From the NCBI GenBank assembly GCA_900544175.1, contig UQUN01000012.1, forward strand, positions 1-64,000: a stretch of DNA of 64,000 bases, in the 5' to 3' direction. The notes under the pieces were generated by a model that was given only the letters and a program-made list of their open reading frames with translations, was not told the DNA's origin and did no database searches. The translations under genes were made by a program, and so were the position numbers. Below, one piece after another: positions 50,899 through 59,657 of the stretch (position 1 is its first letter; every line of letters begins with the position of its first letter). This stretch comes from an uncultured Alistipes sp. Lineage in GTDB: Bacteria; Bacteroidota; Bacteroidia; Bacteroidales; UBA932.

Positions 50899-51804
50899 TC
50901 AGCGGATGGAGCCTTTGGGTGACACTATGGCCTCGGGATAGTAGCAGTCGATCATCCTCTTGACCAGGGACACCTGCTTGGCCCTCTTCTTGGCATCCTG
51001 CTCGGTGCTGTCCCAGCTGTGAGTGGCTGCTACGGAGCCGCCGGTCTTCAGATAGATGGGGGCCGCCACCCTGATCATTTCAGGCACTTCGTAGTGGCGG
51101 ATGAAGCCTCCGGTGGACTTGGGGTTCTCGGTATGAATGTCGATGGGGATGCTGACGGCCTGACGCATGGCGGCCAGCATCTGCAACTGGATGTCCCTTA
51201 CTGGATTGATCGAACTGGCTCCTATGAGCTCCAGCAGCCTGGCCGAGCACGGGTTGCCGTGTCCGGCGTGGGCTGATACCTTGAAATGAGTCTCGGGAGG
51301 CAGTTCTCCGGCCTTTTTCATCTCGTTCAGCACCCACAGGCATCCTTCGTCATACACTAAAAAGGAATGACAGCCGAAAGCGGTAGCTCTCTTGACATCC
51401 TCGATGGCCCTGACTATCTGTTCCTGACCGCGCAGGCGATAACCCATCCTGACTCCCTCCTCGGTATGGACGGAGGCACTGGTGTCCGTAGTGGCCCTGG
51501 GACCGATGGCCAGGATGAGGTCGGTCTGAGCCTCCCCGGCAAGCCTGACCATCTCGATGATTTCGTTGTCTGTAAGCATCATGATACCCTTGGTCTGGGT
51601 CACGCGGTGAAGGTTGATGCCGTAGCGGTCCATTTCGGCCAGAAGGGCGGCCATTACCTTGGGGCCTTGGATACCGGGTACCTCGAAGCGGTACTGTGCT
51701 CCGTCCGGGAATCTCTTGTCCGATGTGGGAAGGTCATACGCATCCCCTCCCGGCAGACCTATCGATCTGAGGAATTCTCTTGTCTTTTCCATAATTTCTA
51801 TCAC
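50899..51804 (-). CDS. TIM-barrel protein of unrecognised family in the metabolic cassette
   Basis: I do not recognise a named family; some database annotations of look-alikes may read U32 peptidase. The 301-residue chain has repeated strand-helix units typical of an (alpha/beta)8 barrel: GINLHRVTQTKGIMML, DLILAIGPRATTDTSAS, CHSFLVYDEGCLWVLNE, HFKVSAHAGHGNPCSARLLEL, SIPIDIHTENPKSTGGFIRHY. The His-Ala-Gly-His and His-Thr-Glu spots could bind a metal or act in catalysis. Start choice: the frame opens MIEIMEKTREF and may begin at the second Met. It sits between the CitE-like and TPP genes with gaps of 2 and 8 nt, so it belongs to the same pathway. Confidence 0.6.
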   Translation of the reverse strand: MIEIMEKTREFLRSIGLPGGDAYDLPTSDKRFPDGAQYRFEVPGIQGPKVMAALLAEMDRYGINLHRVTQTKGIMMLTDNEIIEMVRLAGEAQTDLILAIGPRATTDTSASVHTEEGVRMGYRLRGQEQIVRAIEDVKRATAFGCHSFLVYDEGCLWVLNEMKKAGELPPETHFKVSAHAGHGNPCSARLLELIGASSINPVRDIQLQMLAAMRQAVSIPIDIHTENPKSTGGFIRHYEVPEMIRVAAPIYLKTGGSVAATHSWDSTEQDAKKRAKQVSLVKRMIDCYYPEAIVSPKGSIR

Positions 51805-51812
51805 TTTTTATG

Positions 51813-52937
51813 TTATTTGCTCAGTTCTTGTTTGAAGAGGTTTATCATTTCATGACTGGACATGTCTATGGACGGCAGATCCGACCTGATACCGCTGTGT
51901 ATGCGGATATCGATGAATGATGCACGGCCGGAGTCAAGGCACTGCCTGACGGCGGCCGCCAATTCCTGCGCGGTCTCCACCGGGTGACCGGTGGTATAGT
52001 ATCCACAGCCCTCCGCTATCTCCGTGAAGCTTATCCGATGCCCGGCAGAGGGCTGGCCGCCTACCGACTCGTGGGCTCCGTTGTTCAGGACAACGTGGAG
52101 AAAATTGGGAAGGTGCTGTTTGGATACTGATGTCATGGCTCCCATGTGCATTATCGCGGCGGCATCGCCGTCCAGGCACACCACGTGCCTGTCAGGTCTG
52201 GACAGGGCAATACCCATGGCCACTGACGAGGCATGACCCATTGAGCCAATATTCAGGAAATCGAAGGTATGTGACTCCCCACGGATATCACGTTGGGCGT
52301 ACAGCTCGCGGGTGGCACGGCCTGTAGTCGCGCAGCAGACTGTGCCTTGGGGTATATTGTCAAGGATTATGGATATCGCGTCCTCGCGACTCATCGCGTA
52401 AGCACCCTCGCGTGGGTTCTTTTTCTTCTCGGTCAATACGCCACTGGGAACCAGGAATGCAGTGGGAGAGCTGTTTTTCCTGGCCAGGGATGTCAAGTAC
52501 GCGATGTCCCCTGAAGCCGTCTCTTCAGATAGAACTCTCCAGGGGATGTCCATGAGATCCAGCATCCGACCGCTGACCAGGCCCTGCATGACGTGCTGCT
52601 CGCGCTCTCCGTCCTTGGTGCCGGGCTCGCCCCTCCAGCCGATTATCAGCAGCATGGGAACCGAGTACACATGTCTGTCGGCAAGAGAAAGCAGGGGGTT
52701 GACGCAGTTGCCAAGGCCAGAGTTCTGCATGTATACAACAGGAATGTTCCCTGTGGCGAAATAGTATCCTGATGCCAGGGCTATGGCGTTTCCCTCGTTG
52801 GCTGTGATGATGTTGCGCTCCGGAGGTATATTGGCTTTCAGAAAGTTGTTCAGACCGTTGAGATATGAGTCCGGAACACCGGTGAAGAACGTAAGGCCGT
52901 TCCCGGCAAGCTCCGATACGAAATGTTCTATGTTCAT
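51813..52937 (-). CDS. Phosphonopyruvate decarboxylase-like TPP enzyme (AepY-type)
   Basis: A 374-residue TPP-dependent decarboxylase. N-terminal half: FFTGVPDSYLNGLNNFL (~17), ANEGNAIALASGYYFATG (~45), YMQNSGLGNCVNPLLSL. C-terminal half: IGSMGHASSVAMGIALSRP (~230), the TPP/Mg motif GDAAAIMHMGAMTSVSKQ...NNGAHESVGGQPS (~257-295). This matches phosphonopyruvate decarboxylase (AepY/Ppd). In Bacteroides and other phosphonate loci it acts after PEP mutase to make phosphonoacetaldehyde. No PEP mutase (AepX) or AepZ lies in the window, so its 2-oxo-acid substrate may differ. The adjacent aldo/keto reductase could reduce the aldehyde product. Confidence 0.88.
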   Translation of the reverse strand: MNIEHFVSELAGNGLTFFTGVPDSYLNGLNNFLKANIPPERNIITANEGNAIALASGYYFATGNIPVVYMQNSGLGNCVNPLLSLADRHVYSVPMLLIIGWRGEPGTKDGEREQHVMQGLVSGRMLDLMDIPWRVLSEETASGDIAYLTSLARKNSSPTAFLVPSGVLTEKKKNPREGAYAMSREDAISIILDNIPQGTVCCATTGRATRELYAQRDIRGESHTFDFLNIGSMGHASSVAMGIALSRPDRHVVCLDGDAAAIMHMGAMTSVSKQHLPNFLHVVLNNGAHESVGGQPSAGHRISFTEIAEGCGYYTTGHPVETAQELAAAVRQCLDSGRASFIDIRIHSGIRSDLPSIDMSSHEMINLFKQELSK

Positions 52938-52945
52938 GCTGCGGA

Positions 52946-53908
52946 TTATTTGCCTTTGTAGTATGTGAAGTATTCAGGAGCATCGCTGCGGCACAGCTCC
53001 CATGCCTTAGAGAAAGCCTCCACAACGCTTTCCGGAAGAGGACCCTGGTTTATTGCCGTGATGTTCTGCTGTAGCTGCGACAGTCTGGAGAAGCCCATGA
53101 TCAGGCCGTCACCCCGGACAGAGCTGAGCATTGAGTGGTAGGCCAGCCAGCGGTAGGATGCGGCGGTTATTCCTATCCCTTCTCTGTTGCAGGCCTCCCT
53201 TACTGTGGCGATGCCGTCGAAATAGGACTTTTTCCAGTAGCGGCCCTGATAGTTGGGGCGGTTGGTGAAACGACCGTAAACGGGAGTGTCCTCGTAATTC
53301 TTGTACTTGTCTGTCAGGAGACCGCCGGCCAGGGGATTATAGGCGTTGAACCGCATGCTGTAGGCATTCAGGCACTCTTTGAGTTCTCTCTCTGCGTTGC
53401 GGCTCAGCGGATTGTACAGGCCCTCGTATACCGTGGGGAGGACCCAGCCGCGCTCTTTGCTCACATGGTAGACGTAGGACACCAGCCACGCAGGGAAGTT
53501 GCTTAGGCCCAATTCGTGGAATTTACCCTTGCGGTAAAATTCGTCGCACGCCTCCAGGGCAGATTCCACTGGTGTGTTCCTGTCAGGGAAATGAAGGTAC
53601 AGTGTGTCGACCCTATCCACCCCCATCCTGCGAAGGGACTCCGGGAACTGCATACGGACGGCATCCCCGTCAAGGCGGCCCGTGATGCGGGGGTTGATCT
53701 TGGTCGCGATCCTAACACTTTTCGGTCTGAGCTGCCTGAGACATAGGCCTATGAGTTCCTCACTCCGGCCGTTGTTGTACACGTACGCCGTGTCTATCTC
53801 GTCATGACCCGACTCAAGGTAGAACCTCATGATGTCTGTCACATCGTTCTCGAAAAGCTGCTCCCCGAACGTCATCGTCCCGAGGATCAGGTTTATTCCT
53901 TTGTTCAT
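52946..53908 (-). CDS. Aldo/keto reductase
   Basis: A 320-residue NAD(P)H-dependent reductase. The catalytic tetrad is visible: Asp and Tyr in EIDTAYVYNNGRSEELIG (~36-53), Lys in VRIATKINPR (~70) and His in VDTLYLHFPDRNTPVES (~98). It folds as a TIM barrel, with LGLSNFPAW (~142), FNAYNPLAGGLLTDKY (~187) and the cofactor region (GLIMGFSRLSQLQQN). Probably reduces an aldehyde or ketone made by the neighbouring TPP enzyme. Overlaps the MmgE/PrpD gene by 4 nt and precedes the TPP gene by 8 nt. Intact, unlike the reductase fragment at 10511. Confidence 0.9.
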   Translation of the reverse strand: MNKGINLILGTMTFGEQLFENDVTDIMRFYLESGHDEIDTAYVYNNGRSEELIGLCLRQLRPKSVRIATKINPRITGRLDGDAVRMQFPESLRRMGVDRVDTLYLHFPDRNTPVESALEACDEFYRKGKFHELGLSNFPAWLVSYVYHVSKERGWVLPTVYEGLYNPLSRNAERELKECLNAYSMRFNAYNPLAGGLLTDKYKNYEDTPVYGRFTNRPNYQGRYWKKSYFDGIATVREACNREGIGITAASYRWLAYHSMLSSVRGDGLIMGFSRLSQLQQNITAINQGPLPESVVEAFSKAWELCRSDAPEYFTYYKGK

Positions 53909-55284
53909 ATTTGTTTGATTTTAATATGTTCGTATGTTTTGTCCACGTCTATTTCACGACACTGCCTGATTATGTCTTTTGCTTCTTCAATTGACAGTAT
54001 GCTCGACGAGCAGGATATCATTTTATCTTCCAAATCCTTCCAGTCCAAGGAGTTGTCTCCCTCGCCCTTAGGTACCGGAACAGTATCTTCTTTTATCGTT
54101 CCGTCCTTGAATACTACACGTACCCTTGCTCCTCGTATACCTGACATCCGATTTTCCAAAGACTCATCAACTGTAATGACCGTCCTGTTGATAATCTGCT
54201 CTACATCTTTATTGACTTCGATCTTAAGATCATCCAACGTGAAATTTCCGTTAAGGAGTGCCTTTGCCACGGCGTAGTGGATTGAGAATTTGGCTTCGCC
54301 GGACGTTTTGGGATGAGAAATCCTCCCTGCTGACCGGATAGCATTAGGATAAACCTCAATATGTACTTCCGCTATATCGCAGCACGTATATCCGAGACAT
54401 ACAAATTCCTCACGGATAGACCTGGCCGCATCTATGCAGGCATGAGTATGTCGGCATGAGGGATATAGTTTCAGGTAGCTCTCCTCTATGGTAAAAACTT
54501 TGCCGAGATTGTCCAGCAGCACATGCCTGTTCACTTCGCCCGCATAAGCGTTGAACCAGCCCTTCGGACTTTCTAATGGATAAACAGGGGCATCTAAACC
54601 TTTTTCGGCCATTAAGGCGGAAATTACTCCTATCTTAGCGGCATTTGCCGCATTAATAGGTTTGCAGTGCTGGGCACTTTCGTCAATTATAATGAGGCCG
54701 CTGGACTGGACTGCCGCTATGGACACACTATTGTAAATGCCGTCGGCATCTAGATTAAGCAGTTTGGCGCATGCTGCGGCACAGGCCAGAGACCCCGCGA
54801 CTCCCGTAGAGTGGAACCCTTTGTTGTACAGACTGGGTTGGGAGGCTCCGGCTATTCTGTTGAAGAAATCATATCCGACAATTATTGCCGGAATTATATC
54901 ACTCCATCTGCTTTTTTCGTATTCCGCCAGCGCAAATACTGATGAAATGACATGGGCCCCTATATGTCCGGCGGATTTTTTGTTGCCGTCATCCATATCA
55001 GCACCATGGGCATAGAGAGCATTTATGAATGCAGCCTGAGATGACGGATATTTTCTTTTGTCAAGCAATATCGATGCTTGTCTGGTACCTCCTTCTTCTT
55101 TTATGATGTCAAGGACGATTCTGTTGAACTCTGTATTAATTCTGTATCCGGCAATGCTTGCCGCATAGTAATCAGCTATGAACATCTTTGTATGTTCAAT
55201 TACATTGTCCGGCAAGTCCTTATAAGACAGCTGTTTTGCGTATTCGCACAATATACGGCAACTATCATTCCCGTTACTCTGCAT
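53905..55284 (-). CDS. MmgE/PrpD family protein (2-methylcitrate dehydratase / cis-aconitate decarboxylase / epimerase family)
   Basis: A 459-residue two-domain protein. The helical N-terminal domain includes FINALYAHGADMDDGNKKSAGHIGAHVISSVFALAEY (~90-126, the conserved H/D active-site region) and NKGFHSTGVAGSLACAAACAKLL. The C-terminal domain has YPSCRHTHACIDAARSI (~278-294) and VHIEVYPNAI. Members include 2-methylcitrate dehydratase, cis-aconitate decarboxylase (itaconate synthesis) and iminodisuccinate epimerase; sequence alone does not choose. It is the first gene of the cassette (a -7 box lies ~110 nt upstream). GC is intermediate between the AT-rich genes to the right and the GC-richer cassette to the left. 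Confidence 0.87.
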   Translation of the reverse strand: MQSNGNDSCRILCEYAKQLSYKDLPDNVIEHTKMFIADYYAASIAGYRINTEFNRIVLDIIKEEGGTRQASILLDKRKYPSSQAAFINALYAHGADMDDGNKKSAGHIGAHVISSVFALAEYEKSRWSDIIPAIIVGYDFFNRIAGASQPSLYNKGFHSTGVAGSLACAAACAKLLNLDADGIYNSVSIAAVQSSGLIIIDESAQHCKPINAANAAKIGVISALMAEKGLDAPVYPLESPKGWFNAYAGEVNRHVLLDNLGKVFTIEESYLKLYPSCRHTHACIDAARSIREEFVCLGYTCCDIAEVHIEVYPNAIRSAGRISHPKTSGEAKFSIHYAVAKALLNGNFTLDDLKIEVNKDVEQIINRTVITVDESLENRMSGIRGARVRVVFKDGTIKEDTVPVPKGEGDNSLDWKDLEDKMISCSSSILSIEEAKDIIRQCREIDVDKTYEHIKIKQI

Positions 55285-55393
55285 ATTAATAGTAAGTTAG
55301 AGTACTCAAAATACTCCGTTTTTTAGTCTTTTGAATTTGTTCTATGAGGCAGTTAGAGAGATTAACTATTGACAATCAATTAGCGTAGCTATA

Positions 55394-55401
55394 CAAAGTT
55401 A
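55394..55401 (-). promoter_or_regulatory. Possible -7 box TAACTTTG upstream of the MmgE/PrpD gene
   Basis: TAACTTTG on the minus strand fits TAnnTTTG but has no TTG at the -33 position, and lies ~110 nt upstream of the start. The 166-nt gap between the GT2 and PrpD genes (55285-55450) is AT-rich and holds no other gene. It might allow separate expression of the downstream cassette. Confidence 0.3.
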
Positions 55402-55450
55402 ATTGTGGCAAATTATCTTTATTTATGCATTGGATTTAAACTGCATAAAT

Positions 55451-56527
55451 TTAAAATGGTCTTATTTTAAAAAGAATGTAGAAGATTCTTACAGAGCCTG
55501 TAATCAATAAAATCTTTTTTAATTTTCTGGCATTGGACAATTCTTTATATTTGACTTGTTTAATGACACTTCTAAATGGTTCGCTTTTTATAAAGTGCCT
55601 TGCTTGATGAAACCGCTTTTTAGCATTGTCAGGATTATCCGGATGAAAAAATTTAAGAAATAAGATATCAGTAATAATGAAAAATAAGAAATTAATACAG
55701 TCTTGGTAAATAATATTGTATTCCCCCTTGGAATATCCTTTAATTTGTCCAATCTCGTCATCCATGCGGTGAGATATGGGTATAAGGATGTCTGCTAATT
55801 TCTTCCTGTTAATGTCTGCATTTTCTGAGTATCTGTAGCATACGCTGTCAGCGTTCTGTCGGTAACAGTAGATAGGTTTATCTATGAACTGAAACTTATT
55901 GACTTTCTCCAAACAACGAAGAATAAATACTTTATCTTGACTTTTAGGTATTCCTGCCGGAAATCTGATGCCATGCTTAATTAAAAAAGATCTACGGTAA
56001 ACTTTGTCCCAACAATATTGAAAACCATAAAACCCAGGCTTTTTGGGTCTCATTCCAAGTCTATATAATTTTTCTTTTATGCAAACATCAGAAGTATCAT
56101 AGATGAAATTAGGATTTAAGTCAAATTTTAATATCTCCTGTTTGTTTTCACTGATTTTAAAGTGACGGAACATCAAAATGTCAAGATCGCAATTTGACAG
56201 GTGCTTGTATAGTTCTTCATAAGAATTTTCCTTAATCCAATCATCAGGGTCAGCGAACATAATCCATTTACCAGCAGCATTGTCAATGCCAGTATTCCGT
56301 GCCACAGAAACTCCTTGATTGATTTGATGTGTAACTTTGATTCTTTTATCTTTTTTCGCATAATCATCACATAATACACCACAGTCATCTGGACTACCAT
56401 CATCGACAATAATTACTTCTATATCGTGGAATGGCTGGCAAATAATACTTTCTATGCAAGTCTTCAAAAAATCCTCGCGGATTTTATAAACCGGGATAAT
56501 GATACTGAAATAAGGGCTCTCCATCAC
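55451..56527 (-). CDS. Glycosyltransferase family 2
   Basis: A 358-residue GT-A enzyme. N-terminal catalytic domain: FSIIIPVYKIREDFLKTCIESI (~7), VIIVDDGSPDDCGVLCDDYAK (~38), VSVARNTGIDNAAGKWIMFADPDDW (~74; DxD motif DPDD) and IPKSQDKVFILRCLEKV (~189). The C-terminal ~100 residues are basic with a hydrophobic end (LLITGSVRIFYILF), perhaps for membrane contact. It would add one sugar to the lipid-linked repeat unit on the cytosolic side. AT-rich like its neighbours. It is the only recognisable GT2 in the visible locus. Confidence 0.9.
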   Translation of the reverse strand: MMESPYFSIIIPVYKIREDFLKTCIESIICQPFHDIEVIIVDDGSPDDCGVLCDDYAKKDKRIKVTHQINQGVSVARNTGIDNAAGKWIMFADPDDWIKENSYEELYKHLSNCDLDILMFRHFKISENKQEILKFDLNPNFIYDTSDVCIKEKLYRLGMRPKKPGFYGFQYCWDKVYRRSFLIKHGIRFPAGIPKSQDKVFILRCLEKVNKFQFIDKPIYCYRQNADSVCYRYSENADINRKKLADILIPISHRMDDEIGQIKGYSKGEYNIIYQDCINFLFFIITDILFLKFFHPDNPDNAKKRFHQARHFIKSEPFRSVIKQVKYKELSNARKLKKILLITGSVRIFYILFKIRPF

Positions 56528-57825
56528 TAGTATCTATTATGATTCAATCTCGCAGTGTCGAATAACATCGTATACATGTTATTGCCTTTGGTGTCAATAA
56601 TTTTCAACTTGCTTTGTATCTGATTGACTAATTCAATTATGCCTTCCTTACTCTGCGAGCTTAATGTGAACCTACCGAAATGTTGGGCTAATGTTCCTAA
56701 ATATTTTTTTTCTACTGTGTCGCCTATGTGATAGTACTGCAAGAAGTCATCCACACCTTTCATATTTTTAATCTCATCAAGTCCTTCTATCGACATAATT
56801 GTTCCACAGTTTAACGGAATCATCAATTGCGCAATTGATACATCTGATTTTGCATTTTCAATCCTACTAATTTCTTCTTTAGAAATAAGAGGCTCTCCCA
56901 ACGCAAATCGAATCATCATTTCCATATCATTAATCTGCATTATCGACTGCGTAATCTTGTAAATCATTCCTCCGCTTAAACGGTATCCCATTTCATGGCA
57001 ATATATTTTGCCTTTATATGGAATGGACTGAATAAATGCCACTCCGTTTTTAAGACCCATATCCGCAAACATCCGGCGTATATTAAGATCTAGATCACTT
57101 CTAAATGTGCTTATTATTCTAGAAGGATAATAAGTGAAAGCACTTATAAGATATTTTCTGTCTATTGGATCTACAATGTAGGTGTCAAAAGCAAGATATG
57201 GATAATAGTTTCCATTGTCAAGAATATACCTGAAACTGAAAATAGACCCTCCGTTGTCTATATATTGTTCAATAATAGCATGTTTGCATACTGAAGCAGC
57301 TAATGCGGTTTCGTATGCTTTACGGACTTCATATCTATTTTTACAGATAGATATACCCTTGGAACTGCATCCGTCAACAGGTTTTACAATGACTGGATAT
57401 TCCACATGGCTATCTCCGTCCTCTGTCAGAAAAGATTCAATCCTATATTCAGCAGCTGTCGGAACATCATTTCTAAGACAGTACTCCTTGAAAGTTTTTT
57501 TATTGGAACAAAGTTCCCATTGCTCAGGTGTGCAATAGCATGGAAGTTCCGCTTCCTTGCATAACTTTACCAGATTACTGATATTGAACTCACTGGGCCC
57601 ACAAAATGCTCCATCGATATTTTTTCGCCTTACCAATTTCACAAGTCCAGGTATGTCTGAAGTACTGATGTGTTCAACATCGTCTGCCAGTTGCTTTGTC
57701 GGACTTGTCTGGGTTGAATCATCTGTAATTACGACATGCACTCCCATAGATTTAGCAATTCTTACTAAATCATAAGAAGCGGATGTTCCTCCCAAAACCA
57801 ATAATTTTTTACCTTGTAAAGCCAT
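56527..57825 (-). CDS. ATP-grasp ligase (first of two)
   Basis: A 432-residue ATP-grasp protein: N-terminal nucleotide-binding-like preATP-grasp (LLVLGGTSASYDLVRIAKSMGV, ~8), ATP-grasp core (YPVIVKPVDGCSSKGISICKN, ~143; HAIIEQYIDNGGSIFSFRY, ~188), and late metal-binding residues (GVAFIQSIPYKGKIYCHEMGYRLSGG, ~265). Such enzymes in glycan loci form amide bonds between a carboxylate (often an amino acid) and an amine. It ends 1 nt into the GT2 gene. The donor acid may come from the downstream metabolic cassette, which is inference. Confidence 0.85.
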   Translation of the reverse strand: MALQGKKLLVLGGTSASYDLVRIAKSMGVHVVITDDSTQTSPTKQLADDVEHISTSDIPGLVKLVRRKNIDGAFCGPSEFNISNLVKLCKEAELPCYCTPEQWELCSNKKTFKEYCLRNDVPTAAEYRIESFLTEDGDSHVEYPVIVKPVDGCSSKGISICKNRYEVRKAYETALAASVCKHAIIEQYIDNGGSIFSFRYILDNGNYYPYLAFDTYIVDPIDRKYLISAFTYYPSRIISTFRSDLDLNIRRMFADMGLKNGVAFIQSIPYKGKIYCHEMGYRLSGGMIYKITQSIMQINDMEMMIRFALGEPLISKEEISRIENAKSDVSIAQLMIPLNCGTIMSIEGLDEIKNMKGVDDFLQYYHIGDTVEKKYLGTLAQHFGRFTLSSQSKEGIIELVNQIQSKLKIIDTKGNNMYTMLFDTARLNHNRY

Positions 57826-57860
57826 AGTAATGCAATTTTTTAAGTATCCGTAATGAGATT

Positions 57861-58457
57861 TTATGCATTATTGACATTTTTGCGGGTTATTACCGTGTAA
57901 ACGGTCTTGAAGATTACTTTGATATCCATCAAAAATGTCAAATTATCAGCATAATATGCATCCCATTTAAATTTATCTTCTTGTGTGACGCTGTTGCGAA
58001 AGTAGGCTTGTGTGTAGCCTGTAATTCCAGGTTTTACGCTATAGCTCTTACGATGCACTTCCGTTAGATTTTCAAGAATGACATCCTTGTTGTATAACTT
58101 GGGCCTTGGTCCGACAAAACTCATGTTTCCTAAAAATACATTCAGAAATTGAGGGAATTCGTCCAGGCTGGTTTTCCGCAAGAAATGTCCTATAGGTGTT
58201 ACACGCGGGTCATTATCACTACTGTATGTCGAACCGTCAGGACTTTTTAAATCAGGAGAATTTACATACATCGATCTAAATTTGAACATCTTGAACGGTT
58301 TGTAATTTTTCCCGGCCCTTGTCGCAATGTAAAAAACAGGTCCTTTGTCTGTTAACCAAATTATTGGTGCAATAAATAATATTTCTAAAGCGACAAAGGG
58401 TAGTGCCAATAATGAGCCAATGATATCCAATAGTCTTTTAAAAAAACGAGTGTACAT
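57861..58457 (-). CDS. Initiating phosphoglycosyl transferase (PglC/undecaprenyl-phosphate sugar transferase)
   Basis: A 198-residue monotopic enzyme that starts repeat-unit synthesis by moving a sugar-1-phosphate to undecaprenyl phosphate. A re-entrant helix is at residues ~9-33 (RLLDIIGSLLALPFVALEILF). Motifs: FKMFKFRSMYVNS (~54), the acidic pair in LRKTSLDEFPQFLNVFLGNMSFVGPRP (~92-118) and ITGYTQAYFRNSV. Length matches the short PglC core. The tail LMDIKVIFKTVYTVI resembles the remnant at 46418-46471. AT-rich. Confidence 0.92.
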   Translation of the reverse strand: MYTRFFKRLLDIIGSLLALPFVALEILFIAPIIWLTDKGPVFYIATRAGKNYKPFKMFKFRSMYVNSPDLKSPDGSTYSSDNDPRVTPIGHFLRKTSLDEFPQFLNVFLGNMSFVGPRPKLYNKDVILENLTEVHRKSYSVKPGITGYTQAYFRNSVTQEDKFKWDAYYADNLTFLMDIKVIFKTVYTVITRKNVNNA

Positions 58458-58472
58458 ATAGTTTGTCTTTTC

Positions 58473-59657
58473 TTAACCGATTTTTACTGTCATTTTTGAT
58501 ATTGCTTTTAAGCATGAAGAAATGGCGGAATTGACGGTATCAGATTGCGCGATGACGTATGCTATTCTATCATCACTACTGTGAATTCCAGATAAAATAT
58601 CTCCTTTATTCAGGATTAAACTGATTTCTCGTATATCCTGAATAGATATTGCCTCATTAATTCCATCAATCCCTAGGAAAACACCTTTTTTCTCTGGCAT
58701 TAGGAAGCGAATTGCAGAACATTTACTATATTTTCCGGTTAGATCAGGCTCTTCTCCACAAAGGGTTTTGATAGTTTCTTTCAGCATATCTATTCCTGTA
58801 GAAAGTCTTACGAGATGCGAGGTTATGCAATCTCCTCCAAGTCGTGCTCCTAATTCGATTAATTTAGGTCCGTTTTCAGTGACCATAATTTCGACATGAG
58901 CCGGTCCAATATTAATTCCAATCGCTTCGACAGCACGAACAGCCAAATCTTTTATATTTTCTACAATCTGCGAAGAAAGAGTTGATGGTTGATTGTGTCC
59001 TGTTTCTACAAAATGTGGAGCACCAGTTGTGGTTTTGTCTGTCACTTGGAGAACATGTGTCTTGCCATTATAAGTAAGTGTCTCAACACTCACTTCCTTT
59101 CCGCTCATAAACTCTTCTATAATTACGTTACCCGATTTTGATTGTTTAAGACTGTAATTATATGCGGAACGTATTTTATCTGCGGAATCAACGAAAACGA
59201 CACCTCTGCTGGCAGCATTGTCTGTAGGCTTGATAATACAAGGATATGTTATAGTGTTTACAATCTGTTCAAATTCGTTTTGCGATTGGACGATTTTATA
59301 CCATGGGGATTCAATATTGTGACTCTTGAATGTCTCTATCATTATAGCCTTATCTGTAGCCCTCACAGCCGTCTCATAGCTAATTCCGACTAGTCCCAGT
59401 TTTTCACATGCCTTGGCGACTGCACGCATAGGCATATCCGTTGCAAGAGTCAGGAACCCATCTGCACCAAAATGTTTTGCGGCATTAAAGACACCTTCTT
59501 CATCGGTTGTACTTACATTGAAATACTTATCAGCATAGTGGATACCTATAGCATGTGGGTTATAATCAATTACTCCTACATTATAACCCATTTCTTTTGC
59601 AGCGATAATTCCCGGAAGTTGCTCAATGGCTGCTCCCATTACCATTATATTTTTCAT
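58473..59657 (-). CDS. ATP-grasp ligase (second of two)
   Basis: A 394-residue ATP-grasp protein: N-terminal Rossmann-like MVMGAAIEQLPGIIAAKEMGYNV (~4), ATP-grasp core YPCIIKPTDNAASRGVVFVD (~136) and NVIIEEFMSGKEVSVETLTYNGK (~172), late HVEIMVTENGPKLIELGARLGGDCI (~253; metal ligands Glu/Glu-x-x-x-R). It is more like carbamoylphosphate-synthetase-type/biotin-carboxylase-type amide ligases than the first ATP-grasp here. Overlaps the PIG-L gene by 4 nt, so the two act in sequence: deacetylation frees an amine that this ligase could acylate (inference). Confidence 0.87.
   Translation of the reverse strand: MKNIMVMGAAIEQLPGIIAAKEMGYNVGVIDYNPHAIGIHYADKYFNVSTTDEEGVFNAAKHFGADGFLTLATDMPMRAVAKACEKLGLVGISYETAVRATDKAIMIETFKSHNIESPWYKIVQSQNEFEQIVNTITYPCIIKPTDNAASRGVVFVDSADKIRSAYNYSLKQSKSGNVIIEEFMSGKEVSVETLTYNGKTHVLQVTDKTTTGAPHFVETGHNQPSTLSSQIVENIKDLAVRAVEAIGINIGPAHVEIMVTENGPKLIELGARLGGDCITSHLVRLSTGIDMLKETIKTLCGEEPDLTGKYSKCSAIRFLMPEKKGVFLGIDGINEAISIQDIREISLILNKGDILSGIHSSDDRIAYVIAQSDTVNSAISSCLKAISKMTVKIG

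Noticed and set aside
49844..50941. 365-codon plus-strand frame opposite the CitE-like gene
   Set aside because: No protein-like motifs; the minus-strand gene has strong family motifs and operon overlaps.
55285..55450. Possible invertible promoter of the Bacteroides polysaccharide type before the cassette
   Set aside because: I looked for paired inverted repeats flanking the gap and found only a short GAGTA/TACTC match, too small to support inversion.
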